Of a stretch of 12,883 bases of DNA, positions 7,584 through 12,883 are shown in pieces. The position numbers were made by a program, and so were the translations under genes. Below the pieces are notes generated by a model, which was given only the letters and a program-made list of their open reading frames with translations, made no database searches and was not told the origin of the DNA. The stretch is from Fidelibacterota bacterium (lineage in GTDB: Bacteria; Fidelibacterota; Marinisomatia; Marinisomatales; UBA1611), in NCBI GenBank assembly GCA_012964275.1, contig DTUG01000180.1, positions 1-12,883 on the forward strand. The letters run 5' to 3'. The first letter of the stretch is position 1, and each line of letters begins with the position of its first letter.

Positions 7584-7949
7584 CTATTCCTCTTCTTTAG
7601 GTTTGTCAGTTTTTTCCGCAGCAGGCTTTTTTCTTCTGGACATCTGGATATTTTGGATCTCAACATCAGTGAACCATTGTCGATGACCATTCTTTCGCTG
7701 GTATCCCTTTCGCCGTTTTTTCTTGTAAACTAGGATTTTTTTTTCTCGGCCATGATTTAGAACAGTTGCAGTCACTTTTGCTCCGGCTAGATTTGGTGCT
7801 CCGAATGTAGCCTTTTTACCATCATGGATCATTAATACCTCATCAAAAACGAGTTTTTTACCATCTTCGGCAAGTTGCCGGGGGACACGAAGCTTTAAAC
7901 CTTTTGCAGCTTTGTACTGCTTACCCGATATATTGATGATTGCGTACAT
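7584..7949 (-). CDS. rplU: Large-subunit ribosomal protein L21
   Basis: A 121-residue 50S protein that binds 23S rRNA. The family start MYAIINISGKQYK is at 7949; an upstream in-frame ATG at 8000 would add 17 residues unlike L21 and overlap the end of rng, so it is rejected. The signature region VYKKKRRKGYQRKNGHRQ lies at 74-91. The C-terminus carries an extra charged tail (RRKKPAAEKTDKPKEEE) beyond the usual core of about 103 residues; such tails occur in some lineages. The gene begins 25 bases after rng and is followed by rpmA after two bases. Only a weak GAG lies before the start. Confidence 0.96.
   Translation of the reverse strand: MYAIINISGKQYKAAKGLKLRVPRQLAEDGKKLVFDEVLMIHDGKKATFGAPNLAGAKVTATVLNHGREKKILVYKKKRRKGYQRKNGHRQWFTDVEIQNIQMSRRKKPAAEKTDKPKEEE
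7587..7595 (-). promoter_or_regulatory. rpmA ribosome-binding site inside the rplU 3' end
   Basis: On the minus strand the last rplU codons GAA-GAG-GAA, which encode the terminal glutamates, contain AGAGGA a few bases before the rpmA ATG. The acidic tail codons therefore double as the Shine-Dalgarno sequence of the next gene. Confidence 0.6.
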
Positions 7950-7974
7950 TTTGTTCTCAGAAAAGCCGGTGAAA

Positions 7975-9522
7975 TTACATGGCAGATTTTTCCTTTTCAA
8001 GGCTCATCTCTTGGGTTACATCCTCTCCATTTTTGGTTCGTATGAACCGGAATTCATCCCGGGCTACATCGGTAATCTGCTCAATTTTAATGTGGACGAA
8101 GTTTTGCCACATGAGACTTCGCAGAAGATCCTTCTTATCATCTGCCATATATTTTGCATTGTCAGGATGCAACTGCAAACGAAGTCGTAAATCCCGATGT
8201 TTGCTCTTATAGCGTCGTAGCCAGTGGTCTATTCGTGTGATAAGTGTTTCCCGGGAGATAATCCGGCCCGATCCATGACAGGTAGGACATTCCTCGCTCA
8301 TGGAATCCAACAGACTCACCCGAATGCGTTGCCGGGTCATCTCCAGTAATCCGAATTCGGTTATGGGTGTGACGGCAACTTTTGCCCGATCATTGCGTAA
8401 TTCTTTTCGTAGTTCGTGGTAGATTTTTTTTCGGTTTTCATCCTTGCGCAGATCAATAAAATCAATCACGATCAATCCTGAAAGGTCACGTAGTCGAAGT
8501 TGTCGGGCCACTTCCCGTGCTGCTTCAAGATTTATTTTAAGTGAATTTTCTTCATGTAGTTTTTTGCCGATAAATCTTCCGCTGTTTACATCGACAACTA
8601 CCATAGCTTCCGTTTTTTCGATGATCAGGTAGGCACCGCTTTTCAACCAAACCTTAGGCCGCATCACTTTTTCAATTTCTGATTCAATCCCAAAACTTTC
8701 GAACAAAGGTGACTTCAGTTTATAAAGTTCCAATCTATCAGCCAGACTTGGCGAAACTTCTTCCAAATAGCGTTGGGTCTTACGGTATAAACGTTTGGAA
8801 TCAATAATGATTTTTTCTACATCCGGGGTTAATAGATCCCTGACAACACTAGATGCGGTTTCTAGATCCTCATACACTAGGAAAGGAGCATCTTTAAGAT
8901 CAGCTCGTTTTTTCATTTTCTCCCAGCTTTCCAAAAGTGAGTTGAAATCATTTACAATGTGTTCTTCACTCTTTCCTTCTGCAACTGTTCTTATAATGAT
9001 CCCAATATCCTTTTGCCGTAATCTCTGAGCAATCTTTTTTAAGCGCCGTCTCTCAAACTTATCCCAGATTTTTTTGGAGATACCGATATAATTTTCATAG
9101 GGAACCAATACCAGCAACCTTCCGGGCAAAGCTATTTCAGTGGTAACACGCGGTCCTTTTCCAGCAAATGGCTCTTTAATGACTTGGATAAATATCTCCT
9201 GGTTAGTTTGCAGATCTACTTCGATATTGTCAGGTTTATTTTTTCGATCCCTGTACTCTCCGTGGCCATTGGAATCATCTTCAACAATATAGTCTGTATT
9301 CCCGATTTCTGAGAATGGTAGGAAGGCATTCACATCATAACCAATATCCACAAAGGCAGCTTGCATACCGGGTAAGACATTTTCCACTTTTCCCTTATAA
9401 ACATTTCCAACCATTCTCTGTTTGTCATGCCTTTCCACATAGACTTCCACAAGCTGGCCATCTTCTTGGATTGCAATACGTGTTTCCCCCATACTTTCAT
9501 TAATAAAAATTTCCTTCTTCAT
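7975..9522 (-). CDS. rng: Ribonuclease G (RNase E/G family)
   Basis: A 515-residue endoribonuclease that cleaves single-stranded AU-rich RNA and matures rRNA 5' ends. An S1 RNA-binding domain lies at about 36-128 (VYKGKVENVLPGMQAAFVDIG) and includes a charged insert of about 30 residues near 80-105. The DNase I-like catalytic part holds the Mg-binding aspartates D311 (DVNSGRFIGKK) and D354 (IDFIDLRK). The Zn-link CPTCHGSG has C412 and C415, used for dimerisation. The length is that of RNase G; the long disordered degradosome-scaffold tail of RNase E is missing. AAGGA (minus strand, at 9528-9532) precedes the ATG. It is the first gene of the rng-rplU-rpmA unit; its promoter should lie in 9533-9834. 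Confidence 0.96.
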   Translation of the reverse strand: MKKEIFINESMGETRIAIQEDGQLVEVYVERHDKQRMVGNVYKGKVENVLPGMQAAFVDIGYDVNAFLPFSEIGNTDYIVEDDSNGHGEYRDRKNKPDNIEVDLQTNQEIFIQVIKEPFAGKGPRVTTEIALPGRLLVLVPYENYIGISKKIWDKFERRRLKKIAQRLRQKDIGIIIRTVAEGKSEEHIVNDFNSLLESWEKMKKRADLKDAPFLVYEDLETASSVVRDLLTPDVEKIIIDSKRLYRKTQRYLEEVSPSLADRLELYKLKSPLFESFGIESEIEKVMRPKVWLKSGAYLIIEKTEAMVVVDVNSGRFIGKKLHEENSLKINLEAAREVARQLRLRDLSGLIVIDFIDLRKDENRKKIYHELRKELRNDRAKVAVTPITEFGLLEMTRQRIRVSLLDSMSEECPTCHGSGRIISRETLITRIDHWLRRYKSKHRDLRLRLQLHPDNAKYMADDKKDLLRSLMWQNFVHIKIEQITDVARDEFRFIRTKNGEDVTQEMSLEKEKSAM

Positions 9523-9768
9523 GTTTATCCTTTATTTAGTGGTATATATCAGATGGTAGCAGATACAATACACCCGCCCACCGGATATACCGAATGAATA
9601 ACTATTCTATCTATCTTTGCAGGGGGTTAAGAAGGAAGGAAAATCGTTGACCCGTCTAGGGTGATAAAAAATTTGTCTTTTTCGCCAGAAAAATCTTTAA
9701 AACTTTGTAGTCCTTCAAATCCCCTACTTAATGTAAAAGTACTGGATATTTATTTGTATTTCAAGAGA

Positions 9769-9774
9769 TATAAT
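9769..9774 (+). promoter_or_regulatory. Possible -10 box for the peptidase operon
   Basis: A perfect TATAAT on the plus strand, 60 bases before the peptidase ATG. No good -35 hexamer sits 16-18 bases upstream, so the call rests on the -10 match in AT-rich DNA and is weak. Confidence 0.3.
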
Positions 9775-9785
9775 AATGAAAAACT

Positions 9786-9805
9786 AATTAGATTAAATTA
9801 GATTA
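9786..9805 (+). repeat. Perfect tandem repeat of AATTAGATTA (two copies)
   Basis: Two exact adjacent copies of a 10-base unit, with the palindrome CTAATTAG at 9784-9791 at the left end. It lies just after the possible -10 box and about 30 bases before the peptidase ATG. One unit per helical turn would suit a protein-binding site, but AT-rich DNA can produce this by chance. Confidence 0.5.
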
Positions 9806-9834
9806 TAATTCAGGACTAGAATAGAAATGATTCC

Positions 9835-10533
9835 ATGAACAATAAGGGCCAAATCATTGCCATTGGCGGCGGCGGGTTTGGGCGTAATCCGAACCAACGA
9901 ATCATTGAACAGTATATTTTAGACCAATCTGACACTGAAATACCTAAGGTAGTTTTTATTCCCACAGCCAGTGCCGAGGATAAAGCTTATATTGTCAATT
10001 TCTACGCCTGCTTCAATAAACTCAACTGTGCAGCATCACATATCACCTTTTTTGAAAGAACACCCAGACTGGATGGAATTATGAACAAAGCAGATGTAGT
10101 TTATGTTGGCGGAGGCAATACTAAAAGCATGCTAGCTGTCTGGCGGGAGTGGAAGTTGGACAAATTGCTTAGAAAAGCATATAACCGAGGAGCGATCCTT
10201 GCCGGGGTCAGTGCGGGTGCCATCTGCTGGTTTGAACAGGGCATCACCGATTCCTGGGCCAGCAACCTGAATGTACTGAATTGTCTGGGTTTTCTTTCGG
10301 GAAGCTGCTGCCCTCATTACGATAGTGAAATGGCTAGGCGACCCAGTGTTCATAAATTTCTCGAAGATGGAAAATTGAAATCAGGGTATGCAATCGAGGA
10401 TGGGGCAGCCCTCCATTTTAACAATGGGAAGTTCCATAAGGCACTGGCGTTTTTGAATGATGCAAAAGTTTATTTTGTAGAAGCAAAAGATAATGTCATT
10501 TTTGAAGAGCCGCTTGTTATGAATTCGCTTTAA
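9835..10533 (+). CDS. Peptidase S51 family protein (dipeptidase E-like)
   Basis: A 232-residue cytoplasmic protein of the class I amidotransferase-like S51 family, which includes dipeptidase E and cyanophycinase. The nucleophile elbow AGVSAG carries S126, H161 is in CPHYDSE, and the turn GGGN at 92-95 matches the conserved family segment. The N-terminal IIAIGGGGFG is typical. The best match is the PepE/Lmo0363-like branch, which in characterised members cleaves small peptides; the substrate here is unknown. The ATG at 9835 is the only reasonable start, because an in-frame TAG lies at 9817-9819. No Shine-Dalgarno is visible. Its TAA overlaps the next ATG by one base (TAATG), so it heads a coupled cassette. 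Confidence 0.88.
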   Translation: MNNKGQIIAIGGGGFGRNPNQRIIEQYILDQSDTEIPKVVFIPTASAEDKAYIVNFYACFNKLNCAASHITFFERTPRLDGIMNKADVVYVGGGNTKSMLAVWREWKLDKLLRKAYNRGAILAGVSAGAICWFEQGITDSWASNLNVLNCLGFLSGSCCPHYDSEMARRPSVHKFLEDGKLKSGYAIEDGAALHFNNGKFHKALAFLNDAKVYFVEAKDNVIFEEPLVMNSL

Positions 10534-11135
10534 TGTTCCAAGAAGATAATTTTCAATTCTGGGAAGATATTTACTTTGATGATGACGCTGGATGGGATCT
10601 TAGCGGTGTTACACCTGTTTTCAAATCCATTGCTCAGGATCTAAACCCAGGAGAATTGTGTATTGTAGGTTGCGGACGTGGGTATGATGCCATCATGTTT
10701 TCCAAGCGAGGCTTTGATGTGACTGCCGTGGATTTTGCTCCTTCTCCAATCCGTTCTGTCAAAAACATGGCGATTGAATCATCCCTGAACATCAACATAC
10801 TCCAGGAAGATATTTTTTCCTTGTCACCGAAATATGATAAAAAATTTGATTATGTAATTGAGCAAACATGTTTTTGTGCTATCCATCCAGAAAGACGCCT
10901 TGAATACGAAAAATTGGTTCATGCAATTTTAAAACCGGGTGGGGAATTGATCGGGTTATGGTTTCCATTGGATAAAACACTTGAAGATGGCGGTCCCCCT
11001 TGGGGGACATCAATCTTGGAGATAAAATCCATATTTAACGATGGCTGGAAGATTGAACGGGAAGAATTTCAGGATATTTCCGTTGATTCACGGCAAGACA
11101 GGGAAAAGCTGATTATTTTTCGAAAAACTACGTGA
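10533..11135 (+). CDS. TPMT-family S-adenosylmethionine methyltransferase
   Basis: A 200-residue class I methyltransferase of the thiopurine S-methyltransferase family. Members methylate thiols, halides or selenium and tellurium compounds. Visible marks are FWEDIYFDDDAGWDLSGVTP at 9-28 with the family WD at 21-22, the SAM loop VGCGRGYDA at 45-53, AVDFAPSPI at 65-73 with D67 as ribose-binding acid, EQTCFCAIHPERR at 110-122, LKPGGELIGLWFP at 133-145 and GGPPWG at 153-158. The substrate cannot be told from sequence. Plant harmless-to-ozone-layer proteins and bacterial tellurite-resistance homologues share this layout. It starts by one-base overlap with the peptidase stop and ends in a four-base GTGA overlap with the next gene. 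Confidence 0.9.
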   Translation: MFQEDNFQFWEDIYFDDDAGWDLSGVTPVFKSIAQDLNPGELCIVGCGRGYDAIMFSKRGFDVTAVDFAPSPIRSVKNMAIESSLNINILQEDIFSLSPKYDKKFDYVIEQTCFCAIHPERRLEYEKLVHAILKPGGELIGLWFPLDKTLEDGGPPWGTSILEIKSIFNDGWKIEREEFQDISVDSRQDREKLIIFRKTT

Positions 11136-11791
11136 TTGAAAAAACAACCTTCAAATTTCTTTCTGATCTGAATAAGAATAACCGCCGCGAGTGGTTTTAT
11201 GCGAATAAATCCGCTTACCAGGTAGCCAGGGAAAATGTATTGGACCTGATTGCAATGTTGATTCACCATATTGCTGAATTTGATAATTCACTTTTAGGTA
11301 CTGAGCCACAGGATTGCCTGTTTAGGATATATAGGGATGTAAGGTTTTCAAAAAATAAAATCCCTTATAAAGTTTGGTTCAACGCCAGTTTGCGAGGTGG
11401 GGGACGCAAGGGGATTGGTGCCGGGTATTATATCAGTATCCAACCGGGGAAATCTTATTTGGGCGGTGGATTATGGCGTCCTTCAAGTGAAGACTTGGAT
11501 AAAATTAGGAAAGGGATTATATCCCGCACACAGGAATTTGAAAACGTACTGGAGGCAAAGGAATTCAAGGATGCATTTGGTGAATTAGGCGGAGAAAAAC
11601 TGAAAACAGCACCGAGAGGTTTTTCAAGAGATCATCCAAATATACATTGGTTGCGGTACAAAGATTTTATTGTTGGTAAACCGATTTCTGATAAAGAAAT
11701 TATGGAGGACCAGTTCCTAGATTATGCAGTGAAAAGTTATTATAATATGCTTCCTTTGAAACAGTTTTTAAATAAAAGGTTAGAGATATGA
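11132..11791 (+). CDS. DUF2461 (TIGR02453) family protein
   Basis: A 219-residue protein of a widespread family without a known activity. Conserved segments are FLSDLNKNNRREWF at 9-22, FRIYRDVRFSKNKIPYK at 64-80 and PRGFSRDHPN at 161-170, and the length is normal for the family. No signal peptide or membrane segment, so cytoplasmic. The start is GTG at 11132, overlapping the methyltransferase stop (GTGA); the opening residues IEKTTFKFLSDL fit the family start. The stop overlaps the next start (ATGA). The overlaps on both sides indicate translational coupling. No function is proposed. Confidence 0.9.
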   Translation: MIEKTTFKFLSDLNKNNRREWFYANKSAYQVARENVLDLIAMLIHHIAEFDNSLLGTEPQDCLFRIYRDVRFSKNKIPYKVWFNASLRGGGRKGIGAGYYISIQPGKSYLGGGLWRPSSEDLDKIRKGIISRTQEFENVLEAKEFKDAFGELGGEKLKTAPRGFSRDHPNIHWLRYKDFIVGKPISDKEIMEDQFLDYAVKSYYNMLPLKQFLNKRLEI

Positions 11792-12195
11792 ACTATTGGT
11801 TGTTAAAGTGCGAACCAGACCGTGATTACAGTTATCAGGATTTAGAGAAAGATGGTAAAACGTATTGGGACGGAGTCACGAATAACTGGGCGCTGAAATT
11901 CATCCGGGAAATAAAAAAAGGCGATAAGGCATTTATCTATCATACCGGAAAACAACGCTGTGTAGCAGGCATTGCTAGTGTTGTATCAGATCCTTACCCC
12001 GATCCCAATAAGCATAATGAAAAACTATTGGTATTTGATGTAATACCGAATAAAGCACTAAATAATCCTGTGACGCTATCCCAAATTAAAGCGGACGGAA
12101 GATTTGATGACTTTCATCTGGTAAAATTCGGCCGGCTTTCTGTTATGCCGGTTGATGAAAAATTTTGGGGTGATATTTTAAAAATGTCTGAATAA
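11788..12195 (+). CDS. EVE-domain protein (PUA-like fold)
   Basis: A 135-residue protein consisting of a single EVE domain. Family marks are YWLLKCEP at 3-10, YWDGVTNNWALKFIR at 26-40 and KKGDKAFIYHTG at 43-54. EVE domains are related to PUA and YTH folds and are thought to recognise modified bases in DNA or RNA; the human relative is THYN1. Fusions of EVE to nucleases occur in defence systems, but this protein carries no nuclease. It overlaps the DUF2461 stop by four bases (ATGA) and ends the coupled cassette. After 59 bases the CysQ-like gene begins in the same direction. Confidence 0.93.
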   Translation: MNYWLLKCEPDRDYSYQDLEKDGKTYWDGVTNNWALKFIREIKKGDKAFIYHTGKQRCVAGIASVVSDPYPDPNKHNEKLLVFDVIPNKALNNPVTLSQIKADGRFDDFHLVKFGRLSVMPVDEKFWGDILKMSE

Positions 12196-12254
12196 TTCTT
12201 CCAAGTCTCAGATTTAATTTATAAACAAGTTTATCGCTACGTAATATTTGCGGC

Positions 12255-12883
12255 ATGATTGCTGAATTGGATATTGTTGTACAGGCTGCCCGGGAAGCTG
12301 GTGGAATTATTATGAAATATTACCAGGCCGATTATGAAATCCGTGATAAAGGCTACCATAATCCAGTAACCACTGCTGATAAGGAATCCGACCTGTATCT
12401 AAAAACTGCCCTAACTGAATCAAATCCTGATTATGGATGGCTGTCTGAAGAATCAGTGGATTCAAAGGAACGGTTAAAAAGAGACCGAATCTGGGTAGTG
12501 GACCCTCTTGATGGCACTAAGGAATTTATAGAAGGAATACCCCATTTCGTGGTAAGCATCGCATTGGTAGAAGACAGGATACCTATCTTAGGCGTTTTGT
12601 ATAATCCCGTGACAGGAGAAACTTTTTCTGCTGCAAAAGGCACAGGAGCATTCCTAAATGGTTCACCCGTTCATTGTGAAGCCAAGAATTCACCATCAGA
12701 TATGGTGATTTTAAACAGCCGATCAGAGACGCGCCGCGGGTTATGGGAACCGTACAAAAAATATTTTGGTGAATTAAAACCTATAGGAAGTGTAGCTTAC
12801 AAGCTCGGCTTGACTGCAGCGGGCCAGGCTGATATTTTTGCATCCCTGCGGCCTAAGAATGAATGGGATATATGTGCCGGAGC
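12255..12883 (+). CDS. CysQ/inositol-monophosphatase-family phosphatase (3' end missing)
   Basis: The first 209 codons of a lithium-sensitive-type phosphatase; the frame is open to the right edge. Metal-site motifs are present: PVTTADKESD at 37-46, LSEES at 63-67 (E65, E66), DPLDGTKEF at 83-91 (D83, D86) and the WD at 204-205 in NEWDICAG. The DPLDGTKEFI form is typical of CysQ, the 3'(2'),5'-bisphosphate nucleotidase that converts PAP to AMP in sulfate assimilation. Inositol-1-phosphatase activity remains possible. The ATG at 12255 gives the usual N-terminus (ELDIVVQAAREAGGIIM). No Shine-Dalgarno is seen in the 59-base gap after the EVE gene. Confidence 0.92.
   Translation, partial: MIAELDIVVQAAREAGGIIMKYYQADYEIRDKGYHNPVTTADKESDLYLKTALTESNPDYGWLSEESVDSKERLKRDRIWVVDPLDGTKEFIEGIPHFVVSIALVEDRIPILGVLYNPVTGETFSAAKGTGAFLNGSPVHCEAKNSPSDMVILNSRSETRRGLWEPYKKYFGELKPIGSVAYKLGLTAAGQADIFASLRPKNEWDICAG

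Larger units (their letters stand above)
9523..9834. other. Divergent intergenic region between rng and the peptidase operon
   Basis: 312 bases between divergent genes, so it should hold promoters in both directions. I see no gene or known RNA. Visible items are a TATAAT at 9769-9774, a perfect 10-bp tandem repeat at 9786-9805, and a weak ACCC/GGGT hairpin near 9650-9664. The only ATG just upstream of the peptidase start, at 9827, opens a three-codon frame (ATG ATT CCA TGA) whose stop overlaps the peptidase ATG. Confidence 0.6.

Noticed and set aside
7950..8000. N-terminal extension of L21 from the ATG at 8000
   Set aside because: The added 17 residues do not resemble L21 and overlap the rng 3' end; the internal Met at 7949 starts the conserved MYAII sequence.
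11788..12195. EVE protein as sign of a defence island
   Set aside because: No restriction enzyme, nuclease fusion, toxin or mobile gene is nearby; standalone EVE proteins are common in ordinary genomes.
12221..12234. ATAAAC-AA-GTTTAT palindrome after the EVE gene as a terminator
   Set aside because: The stem is AT-rich with a two-base loop and no T tract follows; the next gene is in the same direction.

Overview
This window looks like chromosomal DNA from a free-living, moderately AT-rich Gram-negative bacterium. Short signal peptides ending in GQ, SQ or AYEG, a small outer-membrane-type protein ending in phenylalanine, and the core-gene mix suggest the FCB side of the tree (Bacteroidetes/Marinimicrobia-like). 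That placement is an inference from style, because there is no rRNA or marker phylogeny here. I see no mobile element, tRNA, rRNA or CRISPR array.

Layout. Positions 1-4023 are read on the plus strand: the end of a Nudix hydrolase, an unrecognised exported beta-rich protein, a 300-base gap with odd gene-like fragments, then a compact run of queG (epoxyqueuosine reductase), a Kv-beta-type aldo/keto reductase and elbB. Positions 4029-9522 are read on the minus strand. In order of transcription these are rng (RNase G), rplU (L21) and rpmA (L27), a clear intrinsic terminator, then mdh (malate dehydrogenase) and two exported repeat proteins: a DUF4097-type protein with an 18-residue repeat and a second protein with a GLG-type repeat. 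Positions 9835-12195 are read on the plus strand and hold four genes whose stop and start codons overlap: an S51-family peptidase, a TPMT-family methyltransferase, a DUF2461 protein and an EVE-domain protein. A CysQ/inositol-monophosphatase-family phosphatase follows and runs off the right edge.

How the genes fit together. rng-rplU-rpmA is a translation and RNA-processing unit. mdh is central carbon metabolism. queG makes the last step of tRNA queuosine. The exported repeat pair has no visible sigma or anti-sigma partner, and its role is unknown. The four overlapping genes at 9835-12195 look translationally coupled and are the most system-like unit here, though each family also occurs alone elsewhere. 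I see no convincing new defence or mobile system. The best leads are the regular 18-residue repeat protein and its neighbour, the coupled four-gene cassette with a 10-bp tandem repeat in front of it, and the gene-like intergenic stretch at 1141-1440.
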